Of a stretch of 62,733 nt of DNA, positions 42,101 to 49,929 are shown piece by piece. Source of the DNA: an uncultured Aquimarina sp. (GTDB taxonomy: Bacteria > Bacteroidota > Bacteroidia > Flavobacteriales > Flavobacteriaceae); contig CANLMN010000025.1 in assembly GCA_947492105.1 (NCBI GenBank), positions 1 through 62,733 of the forward strand, in the 5' to 3' direction. The stretch's first letter is position 1. Each line of letters begins with the position of its first letter. The position numbers and the translations under genes are program-made. The notes below the pieces were generated by a model. That model did no database searches. It was not told where the DNA came from and saw only the letters and a program-made list of their open reading frames with translations.

Positions 42101-44156
42101 TCGCAGTATGTAGTTTTAGATTAAGATTATCATCTTTATAATTTGCCGATGCATGACCTTTTCCATTTTTGATAGTACTTTCTAATTGCAAAGCAGAAAA
42201 ATCATACCCATTCAATTGCAATTTTTTGAAATCAGAATGAAATATGACATTTAGGTTATTTACTGAACTTCCTTCTTCTTTAATTTTAGCATCCAATGAT
42301 AGTGTTCCTAGCTGTTCATTTTTCAGAATCTTGTCTAGTTGCAATTCAGAAATAGAAACTGTACCATCAAAAGCAAGTTGTTCTTGATTTTTGAACGCTC
42401 CTTTTGCTCCTACATTTCCATCAGAGGTGATCAGTTGGGTGTCGAATTTAAAATTTGTAACTCCTCCAGTAGCAGTTCCTCGAAATGTGATACTTTCTGG
42501 AGGTTGTAATGTTGCTAATTGTTCTTTGGGAACAAAAGGAACTAGATCTTTTCGAGTTGTAACAGCTTTTAATTCAGTGATATCAAAAGATAGTGAATCC
42601 ACCTGTAGTATTCGCTGAATTCTGGCAGCTGTACTTATAGTAGTATGAGTTCCCCAATTGATTTTCGTATCTATAAGGCTGAAGTCGCCGAGTTTTCCTT
42701 TTGCCTTGATAGTTCCGTCGAGTGTTTTTTGAGAAAGTTGCGATACATATGGGTTACCCTCTAGTGCGGTTGTAAAAAAAGAAGCATCCGTGGGATCAAT
42801 GACCACAGTAGGAACGCTAAATTGAAATACGGTTTCTTCGGGTTTTTTAATCAATTGATTTATGGACTTGTATTGGAGGTCTACAGCTGCGGATAACGTA
42901 CTGTTGTTCGTTTGGATATTGAGATGAGAAATAATCGTTTGTGAATCGGTAGCAGCCACATTCATCCCAAATTTTTGTAGATGGAATCCACTTTGATCCA
43001 CAAAATCAAAGCGTTTTAGTTGGAATGCAAGAGTTTTGGGTTGGTAACTAAATTGATCAATGACAAAATTTAATTTGTTTATTTTTAAGTTATTATAATC
43101 AAATAGATCACGATTTTCTAACGTATCTTTTAATTCGATAGTTAGTATAGATTCTAAGATAGCAAATTCATCAGATCTAATGGTCCAATCTGGCCATTCA
43201 AAAAGTGCTGTTTCATCTAATGTTGAATCTGAGGGGTCTATAGTTTTTTTGGTAACAGGCTCAACATTTGCATACATTATTTTTGATTTGGATAGCACAA
43301 ACTTATCTAGCGTGATTTCCTTTTTTGATAGATCGGTTTGTAATTCTTCAAGTAAGACTTCTGTCAGTTGTATTTGAGCAGATTGTTTGGTAGGAACACT
43401 TTTGTAATCTAAAGAGACATGGGATACGTTGAATGACTCTATGTGTACAAATGGTAATTGAGTAGCTGTAGTATCTTCTGATGTTTGTGGAGCTAATTTG
43501 GTCTGTTGATATACAAAGTGTGTCTGGTCTAGGTCAACATTGTCTATAGCAAACCTCATTTTTTCTAGATCAAAATCATTGATTTGTGTATTTAGATGTC
43601 CAAGTTGAAGCGAGGTTTTTATTCCAGAATATTGGTCATCTAGGTTGACTTTGATATTTTTTAGGTCAAATTCACCAAGGACAATACGGAGAGTAGAATC
43701 TTCTTTATTTTTGGGCTTTTGGACACTCAAACTATCTTCAGAGGCAAAAGCGTCTATAAGAAATTGATAGTTTGAACTTTTTATTTCATCTTCGCGTTTC
43801 AATTTTAGTACGACATCATTCCAATTCAATGATTTTAATCGAAACTCATTTCCACGAATCAATGGCAAAAGTGCGATAGATGCCTCTAGGTTTTTGGAGT
43901 AGAGGAGGGTGTCCCTTTTGCGATCTTCTACATATAAACCTTCCATAAAAATGTTCCCCGAAAAAGTAACATACAATTTCTCTAAGGCAATTTTAGTTTT
44001 GGTTATTTCTGATACATAGGAGATCGTTTTATCTACAATTATTTTCTGCCCCCAAGTACTTCTAACACCCAGTACTATTCCGATAAACAATAGCACTAGA
44101 ACCAACAAGATTAGTCCAATATATTTTAACCATTTATGTTGAAAAATATGTTTCAT
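39120..44156 (-). CDS. tamB: TamB-like translocation/assembly protein
   Basis: 1678 aa. One N-terminal TM anchor (WLKYIGLILLVLVLLFIGIV), then more than 1,100 residues of beta-taco repeats typical of AsmA/TamB bridges, and the C-terminal TamB (DUF490) domain: LFGMQPNGMMSLSGKYEISD, then FAMDIPEAQQG, then LLVFNRFFP and LDFQLDSYNN. It spans the periplasm between inner membrane and TamL and is thought to carry phospholipids. Start chosen at the ATG followed by KHIFQHKW. Confidence 0.92.
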   Translation of the reverse strand: MKHIFQHKWLKYIGLILLVLVLLFIGIVLGVRSTWGQKIIVDKTISYVSEITKTKIALEKLYVTFSGNIFMEGLYVEDRKRDTLLYSKNLEASIALLPLIRGNEFRLKSLNWNDVVLKLKREDEIKSSNYQFLIDAFASEDSLSVQKPKNKEDSTLRIVLGEFDLKNIKVNLDDQYSGIKTSLQLGHLNTQINDFDLEKMRFAIDNVDLDQTHFVYQQTKLAPQTSEDTTATQLPFVHIESFNVSHVSLDYKSVPTKQSAQIQLTEVLLEELQTDLSKKEITLDKFVLSKSKIMYANVEPVTKKTIDPSDSTLDETALFEWPDWTIRSDEFAILESILTIELKDTLENRDLFDYNNLKINKLNFVIDQFSYQPKTLAFQLKRFDFVDQSGFHLQKFGMNVAATDSQTIISHLNIQTNNSTLSAAVDLQYKSINQLIKKPEETVFQFSVPTVVIDPTDASFFTTALEGNPYVSQLSQKTLDGTIKAKGKLGDFSLIDTKINWGTHTTISTAARIQRILQVDSLSFDITELKAVTTRKDLVPFVPKEQLATLQPPESITFRGTATGGVTNFKFDTQLITSDGNVGAKGAFKNQEQLAFDGTVSISELQLDKILKNEQLGTLSLDAKIKEEGSSVNNLNVIFHSDFKKLQLNGYDFSALQLESTIKNGKGHASANYKDDNLNLKLHTAIALDSINPRFDLKLNLIGADLNRLGITQKIIKTQFDLTTVFEGNSDVFTLNTVLTDATVVYDNEPFSVNEIVIDAKTNTNNSSLTVDSAFLKGNLEANAAIPAITDAIQRHFEKHLKQKLTPPTDSLTVPVRMDLQFKFKETPVLSDVFLQGLQSSDTTLISATFEEEKHQLVAKINTPTIRYKEGELDSLSFKLHSTQENLDFSLDWKGLDYTPLAIKETSIHGSLNDDILFLDFDASDKENTIARIQSEITLQKDSLYIHINPNSMFLDRTAWEILPNNRVVIAPNFLVFEAFEISKNQQSIKIQSHPKGTSKEHLNFEFNNFNLNTVTSFLNPDQLLMSGILDGKIRVEEPFGATGFVSDVKIQDLAITEVPLGLLSLDARSKNFSAYDLDLSLKGPDVTLQLTGDYNTAGEQPTIALNFQLKELQVPLIEKFASDYISNTKGTLSGSAIIDGNLDAPIYNGAFHFNKSQLKVNSLNTRFLLPEENIRVDNKGIYLDQFTIADKDNSTFILDGSVKTKTPTNPSFNLTLNAKNFQVLNATKEDNELFYGLVNISSKLKITGTMEIPKIRGTIGVDENSDFTLVVPESELEVQEQKGVVLFVNRKNPDAILTKNTTTDSDIMTLKGFDINTKLSIGKKSLFKIIIDERSGDYIKVHGTGDLLFGMQPNGMMSLSGKYEISDGQYKASLYNLVKRKFDIAKGSTITWNGDPLDADLDVKAIYEIKTNAAPLMSVGASSAALDAPSAAYNRSMDFLVYLNVDGELLEPEISFAMDIPEAQQGLAGGQVYSRIQQLNNQDTELNKQVFSLLVFNRFFPAVGSDGSNGGAASIARDNVNRVLSDQLNNFSDRLIGKTGVELDFQLDSYNNQSTTTTDLEVNAKKKLLNDRLIVQVGSAVNVEGNSQATQNSSPIIGNVSLEYLLSEKGKYRLKGFRKNEFESVIDGQLIITGIAFIFNREFNKFKELWTATAKKTISENEKIQESKKQLEKEKRK

Positions 44157-44305
44157 TAAAGAGTTTTCGTGGATTAATCTTGATCAACCATGGGAGTTGT
44201 CTAAGCCTTGGTTTTAATGTTAGATAAATACTAGCAAATGTACGGTGCTATAGAGTGAATGTTGTGTGCAATCCGTTAAATTATTTTTGGGTGATTAAGA
44301 TAGTT

Positions 44306-44332
44306 ATCCCGAACGTCTCGAACATTCGGGAT
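44306..44332. terminator. Stem-loop in the pfpI-tamB gap
   Basis: ATCCCGAA, an 11-base loop, TTCGGGAT. It is 36 bp past the pfpI-like stop; T-rich sequence follows on the plus strand rather than the minus strand, so it may end antisense transcripts or stabilise the pfpI 3' end. Confidence 0.5.
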
Positions 44333-44368
44333 TGGAGTTCTTTATATTTTTTAATACTTTTTAATACC

Positions 44369-44932
44369 TTAATTATGTACTACTTGCTCTTCGTGTTTAC
44401 CTTCTTTTATTTCTTCAATTACTTTGTCTACAAAGGCAGGTATATCTTTTGGATTTCTACTCGTAACTAAACCATTATCTACAACCACTTTTTCATCTCT
44501 CCAGTACGCGCCTGCATTCTTGAGGTCTTCTTTTATACTATGGTATGAGGTAACTGTTCTATTTTCTATTACTCCAGCACTGATTAGAAGCCAAGGTGCA
44601 TGGCAGATTGCAGCTACAGGCTTTCCGCTCTCAAAAAATGCTTTAATAAAGTTGAGAGCATCTTTATTGACACGCAAAAGATCTGGATTGATCACTCCAC
44701 CTGGTAATACCAAACCATTGTAATCGCTTTCGTCAACTTCACTGACTAGCTTGTCTACGCTAATGGATGTGCTCCAGTTGCCATCGTCCCAACTTTTGAT
44801 CTTCCCTTGCTTGATAGACACAATGTGTGTGGTGGCTCCCTCATTTTTCAAAGCATTTAGTGGTTCAAATAGTTCTGATTTTTCAAACCCATCTGTTGCC
44901 AAAATAGCTACTTTTTTTCCTTCAAGTTTCAT
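44369..44932 (-). CDS. DJ-1/PfpI family protein
   Basis: 187 aa. VAILATDGFEKSELFEPLNA at the N-terminus, LVLPGGVINPDLLR with the conserved Glu/Asp pocket, and the nucleophile elbow AAICHAPWLL (Cys, next residue His). This is the YraA/YhbO subgroup of PfpI-like proteins, associated with protein deglycation and stress resistance. The gene stands alone, with a C element upstream. Confidence 0.87.
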   Translation of the reverse strand: MKLEGKKVAILATDGFEKSELFEPLNALKNEGATTHIVSIKQGKIKSWDDGNWSTSISVDKLVSEVDESDYNGLVLPGGVINPDLLRVNKDALNFIKAFFESGKPVAAICHAPWLLISAGVIENRTVTSYHSIKEDLKNAGAYWRDEKVVVDNGLVTSRNPKDIPAFVDKVIEEIKEGKHEEQVVHN

Positions 44933-45083
44933 GTTTTTAGTTTTTTTAATTTAAAAAATTAATTATAATGACTATTATTTTGAGCATTCGAGACTAAATT
45001 ACTTTTTATGGAAGGAGGTTTCGTGCTATATACAGTCGGTATTTAACTCATACCAAAAGCTATGTGTGATTTTTTTATATATT

Positions 45084-45250
45084 ATACCATTTGTTGTTTG
45101 AATTTACCGGAAAGAAAAATTAAGATTTTCTTGTTTCAGCTTCAGCAGAAACATCAAGCATAGTTTAGCCGTAGTTATGGTTTGTTTTTATGCTGAAGCT
45201 GAGGCGAAAAAAGAAAATTTTATCCCAATAAATTCAAAGGATAAATGGTA
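45084..45250 (+). repeat. MITE-like repeat C, copy 2
   Basis: ATACCATTTGTTGTTTGAAT to GGATAAATGGTA. It carries an extra TTTAG in the centre compared with copy 1. Its right end runs straight into a gene fragment and supplies that fragment's only ATG (45245-45247). Confidence 0.8.
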
Positions 45251-45604
45251 GATGTGATCTTTTTAGGAATGGAATGTGATGGAGCGCCTCTTTCATGGCT
45301 TTATGGACCATTACTAACAGAACAACTTGATAGAGATAAAGACTCTTCTCGAAGACTTGCAGGTTCTAATTTTGAAAGAGGGAAAGGTTTAATAGACTCA
45401 TTTAATGCTAAAGAAGTGTATGTTTATGCAATGGGTCAAGAACCTTGGTTAGAATTTATTAGTAGTATAAAGTATACTGATGAATCAAACCCAATCGTAC
45501 AGTCAAACTTATTAATTGATTATTGTAAGGACAACAATATTATAGCGGAACTTTTATATGGAGAAAAGGAAATTATGTACAGTAGGGAAATAATATCTAG
45601 TTAG
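45245..45604 (+). pseudogene. C-terminal remnant of an MBL-fold hydrolase
   Basis: 119 codons are open, but the first two (ATG GTA) belong to the C repeat end. The rest, FLGMECDGAPLSWLYGPLL … KEVYVYAMGQEPWLEFISS … ESNPIVQSN, looks like the last third of UlaG-like metallo-beta-lactamase-fold hydrolases. The metal-binding HxHxDH part is absent, so the fragment cannot be an active hydrolase. Family assignment is from memory of the C-terminal pattern and is moderate. Confidence 0.55.
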
Positions 45605-45635
45605 GTGATATAATTTAGCCCAAATAAATATCAAG

Positions 45636-47423
45636 TTATTTTAACTTATTAACCATTTTATTAGCGTTTTTATTGTTAGGATCAATTAGTAAAGCTTTTT
45701 TATAATTTTTTAATGCCAAATCTGTTTTACCATTTTTCAAACAGGCTTTGGCATAATTGTTATAGGAACTCGCACTATTTGGATAGAGAATGGTATTTAT
45801 TCTTAGAATATCGAGGGATAATTTTATGTTGTTCAATTTTAAATAACGATAACCTAGTTTGTTCAAACTAGGTTCAGTAATATCTGGATTTCTGGAATTT
45901 TTTGATATCAGAGATTGATAACCTTTAAGAGCTTGATCGAAATTACCATTTTCTAAAAATTCCATAGGAATTTTTTCATTTTCTTTCATTTTCTTTAGCG
46001 AAAAATTCAAGTTTCCGTTATGATCTCGAATAATCAGAATATCATTTTTGTTTTCTGAATTTGATTTGAATTGCATGGTATTTTTATCATCTTCTCTTCT
46101 AACATATAAAGTATCTGATATTTTGAGTAATTTGATTGGTTTTTCGCCTATGTTGTTTCGATATAACAGGCCGTTATTATAGTAAATACTTATAATACTA
46201 TTATTATTTACTTTGTAACGTCCCACAATTTTTTCAATATCTTCTGTGTTAATTTTTTCTTCTTCATATTTTAGTATATAATTATCCCAATTGTAGGTAA
46301 CAGCAACTGATCTTATTAATTCAGAAATAAAATCGAGATGGTTAGAGTTGATTAATATCGCTACACCATATCCCTTTTCTTTATGAGCCATTAGTTTACT
46401 ACAAAACCCTTCATTCCATCCTGAATGTCTAAAATATACTTCATTCTTCATTTTTTTAAGAAATATTCCAAGCCCCATAGAATTCTTTACAAAGGGTGTT
46501 AGCATTTTCTTAGCCATTTCTTGAGATAATACTTTTTGACTTTCTCCTCTATATGTTTTTTGTAAATCAATTGCAAATTTAGCAAGATCCTCTGCCGTAG
46601 TCCATAATCCAGCAGCAGCCATTTCTGGATAGGTATGCCTCTTTCCCTTTGTCATAGTACCATCTGGTAAATAGCCTGTTGCAGCTAAATTTAATTGTTC
46701 TCCTTTCAGCGGCTGATTATAGGTGCTATTAAACATTTTTAAAGGTGATAAGACTAATTCTTCCATTATTTTTGGGAATGTTTTGTCTTCTAAATCAATC
46801 ATTATTTGCTGCATTACTGTATAACCTCCACCTGAGTAGCGATAACTTTCCTCAGGAACTTTATCTACAAATATTTCAGCAGAGTTAGCAGGATCTTTAC
46901 CTTCTAGTACTTCTAATAATGTAGGAACTGTTAAATCCGGGCTGTATCCAAGAAAACCACGAACAGTTAGCCCTCCAGAATGACTTAATAAACTCTTTAG
47001 CGTAACTTTTTTATCCTTAGTAAATTCGTTGTTTTTTATTTTCCAAGACTTTAAATAGGTATTTACATCCTTATTTAGCTCAATTTTGTTTTGATTAACA
47101 AGTTTTAATGCTCCATAAGCAGTTACTGGCTTACTTATCGAAGCTGCCTGAAAAAGAGTTTCTTTAGTTACAGGTTGTTGACTGTCTTTATCCATTATTC
47201 CATAGCTTTTTATCCAAGCAATTTCAAAATCCTTGATTACAGCAATGCTTACACCAGGGACACCGTAAAATTTCATTCTAGATTCTATAGTCCAAGTTGA
47301 GTCTCCTTCTATATAAATTGGATTGATGAGATTTGTTTCTACGCTTTTAATTTCGCTAGTAACATTAATGTTTTGAGCGTTATTTTGAAAAGGGAATAAA
47401 AGATGAATTAGAGATAAAAACAA
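45636..47423 (-). CDS. Beta-lactamase-type serine hydrolase with TPR tail
   Basis: About 595 aa from a TTG start. It has class C motifs: SISKP (Ser95-x-x-Lys98), YSGGG in the Tyr position and HSGWN late. The C-terminal ~120 residues hold TPR repeats (LENGNFDQALKGYQSLI; ASSYNNYAKACLKNGKTDLA). Upstream the frame opens with ATG AAC ATA TAA at 47447, where the stop sits in what would be a perfect signal peptide (MNI-x-NFLFLFLSLIHLLF). So it is either initiated at TTG with a shortened signal or newly inactivated. Family role: peptidase/esterase on D-Ala-type or related substrates in the periplasm. Confidence 0.72.
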   Translation of the reverse strand: MFLSLIHLLFPFQNNAQNINVTSEIKSVETNLINPIYIEGDSTWTIESRMKFYGVPGVSIAVIKDFEIAWIKSYGIMDKDSQQPVTKETLFQAASISKPVTAYGALKLVNQNKIELNKDVNTYLKSWKIKNNEFTKDKKVTLKSLLSHSGGLTVRGFLGYSPDLTVPTLLEVLEGKDPANSAEIFVDKVPEESYRYSGGGYTVMQQIMIDLEDKTFPKIMEELVLSPLKMFNSTYNQPLKGEQLNLAATGYLPDGTMTKGKRHTYPEMAAAGLWTTAEDLAKFAIDLQKTYRGESQKVLSQEMAKKMLTPFVKNSMGLGIFLKKMKNEVYFRHSGWNEGFCSKLMAHKEKGYGVAILINSNHLDFISELIRSVAVTYNWDNYILKYEEEKINTEDIEKIVGRYKVNNNSIISIYYNNGLLYRNNIGEKPIKLLKISDTLYVRREDDKNTMQFKSNSENKNDILIIRDHNGNLNFSLKKMKENEKIPMEFLENGNFDQALKGYQSLISKNSRNPDITEPSLNKLGYRYLKLNNIKLSLDILRINTILYPNSASSYNNYAKACLKNGKTDLALKNYKKALLIDPNNKNANKMVNKLK

Positions 47424-47572
47424 AAATAAGAAATTTTATATGTTCATAAGTATTAGTCTGATTGGTTATTACAATCAATTTATAAAATGAAATAACACAA
47501 ATATGTTTAAACTAATTGATGTTCAGATCTAAAAAATAGTTAAAATTCTAATTAATAATTATTTATTTTGAG

Positions 47573-48080
47573 ATGTTTAAAGAGTTTAGACTTTTAGCGA
47601 CTTTCTCTCTAAAAGATCGAAAGTATATAGCACCATTTAAAGAGATATTATGTTATACTTTCGAAGAAATTAATAAAGAAGATATACTTGCTAAAAAAGT
47701 CAGTGAAGAAGCACTCGATAAGATTGCTATAAAATTGGATCGACTAGAGGAACGCTTTGTTTTTGAAGAAATCTCCAAGGAGCAATACAACAGATTTAGA
47801 CAAAAATTAGAAAAAGAAAAAGCAGAGAAAGAACAAGAACTACATCAAAACAGTTTTGAGAGTTCGAACCTTGAAAAATCCATTGATAAGGCGTTGGAGT
47901 ATGCTTCTAATCTCCCGTTATTGTGGGAGTCAGGAGATATTGAAACCAAAAGAAAATTACAATATATGGTCTTTCCTGATGGAATAGAGTATGATTTCAA
48001 AAAATGATACAGTTCGAACCTCAAGAGTTAATGTAATATTTAACGCAATTAGCTTATTGTCAGGTAATTTTAATTACAAA
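47573..48080 (+). pseudogene. Serine site-specific recombinase remnant
   Basis: The first 144 codons (LDRLEERFVFEEISKEQYNR … YASNLPLLWESGDIETKRKL … MVFPDGIEYDFKK) match the C-terminal half of large serine recombinases. A stop appears at 48005-48007, but in the +1 frame the family sequence continues (NDTVRTSRVNVIFNAISLLS), consistent with loss of one A in the run at 47999-48004. The catalytic N-terminal domain is missing altogether. It runs toward, and stops at, the 3' end of ssrA, a classic integration site for mobile elements. Confidence 0.75.
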
Positions 48081-48086
48081 AAGAAA

Positions 48087-48117
48087 GAGAATTTACATCA
48101 TGAAAATGTAAATTCTC
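48087..48117 (-). terminator. ssrA terminator
   Basis: GAGAATTTACAT, 7-base loop, ATGTAAATTCTC. On the minus strand the stem is followed by TTTCTTTTTG and starts 4 bases after the tmRNA CCA end. Confidence 0.85.
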
Positions 48118-48120
48118 TTT

Positions 48121-48518
48121 TGGTGGAGTCGGGGAGATTCGAACTCCCGTCCAAACAAGGAATACTAAAGCTTTCTACACGCTTAGTTTTTGTTTAGATT
48201 TTCGTCTGATTGCCGGCCAAAAACCACCAACGCACAGCTTATTCTTTTTAGTTTCGAAATCCTGTCAAGACATCAGAGTTTCTAGGTTTATTTTTACGAT
48301 ACCTCATGATCAACCGCCATAAACCAAGGCTTTTGAGAGGTATCCTGCTTGTCTGCCTTGCAGACCGAGGCATTATCCTACTGTAATTCGGATTATGCAG
48401 CTAGGGCGTAGTTATTCTCGCCGTTTAAAAAGGTGAAATACTTGTTTTACGAGCAGTAATTTCATAGCTCGGCGTGCTTACTCTACCATTCATCTCGCTG
48501 TCAAAACCAGTCGACCCC
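48121..48518 (-). ncRNA. ssrA: tmRNA
   Basis: About 398 nt. The 5' end GGGGTCGACTGGTTTTGACA (minus strand, from 48518) and the 3' end with TTCGAATCTCCCCGACTCCA and CCA form the tRNA-like part. The tag frame at 48422-48393 reads GGC GAG AAT AAC TAC GCC CTA GCT GCA TAA, giving the peptide GENNYALAA, typical of Flavobacteriia. Function: trans-translation rescue of stalled ribosomes and tagging of their products for proteolysis. Confidence 0.97.
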
Positions 48519-48719
48519 AAATGATACTTTCGAAATATAACTTCCGAATACTGTATGTCTACAGTCCACTTGCAAAATTAGAGCCAATAATTGGTAATTC
48601 ATAATTCTGAATTGACAAATATTGGTTTTGTTGATGAAAACATAAGAATTCTTAATAACTTTTGCCATCAGATTACTGTCAAAAATCCTACTTTTACCGT
48701 ACAAAAAAAAGGAACGATT

Positions 48720-49688
48720 ATGTCAGAAAATATAGAACATATAAAATGTCTTATCATAGGATCAGGTCCAGCTGGATATACAGCAGCAATTTATGCATCT
48801 AGAGCAGATTTGAAACCTATTATGTATACAGGAATGGAACCTGGGGGGCAATTAACAACCACAACAGAGGTAGATAACTTTCCGGGATATCCAGAAGGAA
48901 TTGATGGGCCTACCATGATGGTTCAGTTGCAGCAACAAGCAGAACGATTTGGTACAGAGGTTCGTATTGGAATGGTTACTGCGGTAGAATTCAACAAAGA
49001 AGTTGGTGGGGTACACAAAGTAACTGTGGATAATAAAACATCAATTACCGCAGATACGATTATTATTTCGACTGGAGCAACAGCGAAATACTTAGGATTA
49101 CCAAGTGAGCAAAAACTTCGAGGTGGTGGTGTATCTGCCTGTGCGGTTTGTGATGGTTTTTTCTACAAGCAACAAGATGTAGCAATCGTCGGAGCAGGGG
49201 ATACGGCTGCAGAAGAAGCAACCTACTTGGCTAATATTTGTAGTAAAGTTACGATGTTGGTGCGCAAGGACCATATGCGCGCTTCCAAAGCGATGCAACA
49301 TCGTGTAAATAGTATGGAGAATATCGAAGTCCGTTATAATACAGAAGTTGATGAAGTATTAGGCGATCAGGTGGTAGAGGGATTACGTATGGTGAATAAT
49401 CAAACGAATGAAAAAGAAGACATCGCTATTACAGGCTTGTTTATTGCTATAGGTCATAAACCAAATACAGATATTTTTAAAGGACAATTAGATATGGATG
49501 ATACAGGATATCTTATTACCGAAGGAAAATCTACAAAAACGAATATTCCAGGAGTTTTTGCTTCTGGAGATGTACAAGACAAGGATTACCGACAAGCAGT
49601 TACTGCAGCTGGTACAGGTTGTATGGCAGCATTAGACGCAGAACGATATCTTGCAATGGTAGAAAGTGGTGAGTCTGTTGATGCATAA
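48720..49688 (+). CDS. trxB: Thioredoxin reductase
   Basis: 322 aa from MSENIEHIKCLIIGSGPAGY; a 43-codon upstream extension in the same frame lacks similarity and is not used. FAD-binding GSGPAGYTAA, redox-active CAVC (Cys141 and Cys144) in SACAVCDGFF, NADPH-binding GAGDTAAEEA and the C-terminal GVFASGDVQDKDYRQAVTAA. Standard low-molecular-weight TrxR, reducing thioredoxin with NADPH in the cytosol. It lies next to ssrA in divergent orientation. Confidence 0.95.
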   Translation: MSENIEHIKCLIIGSGPAGYTAAIYASRADLKPIMYTGMEPGGQLTTTTEVDNFPGYPEGIDGPTMMVQLQQQAERFGTEVRIGMVTAVEFNKEVGGVHKVTVDNKTSITADTIIISTGATAKYLGLPSEQKLRGGGVSACAVCDGFFYKQQDVAIVGAGDTAAEEATYLANICSKVTMLVRKDHMRASKAMQHRVNSMENIEVRYNTEVDEVLGDQVVEGLRMVNNQTNEKEDIAITGLFIAIGHKPNTDIFKGQLDMDDTGYLITEGKSTKTNIPGVFASGDVQDKDYRQAVTAAGTGCMAALDAERYLAMVESGESVDA

Positions 49689-49746
49689 ATAAAACAGTGA
49701 ATAGTGTATTTTGGCTATCTCATAAAACTGATTATAAAATAATAAT

Positions 49747-49775
49747 AGCCCGATCCTTCATTGAAGAATCGGGCT
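49747..49775. terminator. Terminator after trxB
   Basis: AGCCCGATCCTTCA, TTGAAGAATCGGGCT forms a strong stem with one mismatch, followed by GTTATATTTTT. It lies 59 bp past the trxB stop and is T-rich on both sides, so it can work in both directions. Confidence 0.8.
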
Positions 49776-49783
49776 GTTATATT

Positions 49784-49920
49784 TTTATATAAAAACACCG
49801 TGATTCTGTTGCATAGCCTTAGTTACGGTTTATTTTTATACTGAAGCTGAGGTCAAGAAAGAACATTTTATCCCAGTAAATTTAAAGGGTATATGGTATT
49901 ACATAGCTAATTTGGTAGTA
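49784..49920. repeat. Chimeric B/C MITE-like repeat
   Basis: Starts like B (TTTTATATAAAAACACCGTG … GCATAGCC), switches to the right half of C (GGTTTATTTTTATACTGAAG … GGTATATGGTA), and returns to the B end (TTACATAGCTAATTTGGTAG). Such a mosaic fits a C insertion in B followed by deletion or recombination. Confidence 0.65.
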
Positions 49921-49929
49921 ATATCAATA

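Noticed and set aside
48591-48719. N-terminal extension of TrxB
   Set aside because: The 43 extra residues lack family similarity; the ATG at 48720 gives the normal length.
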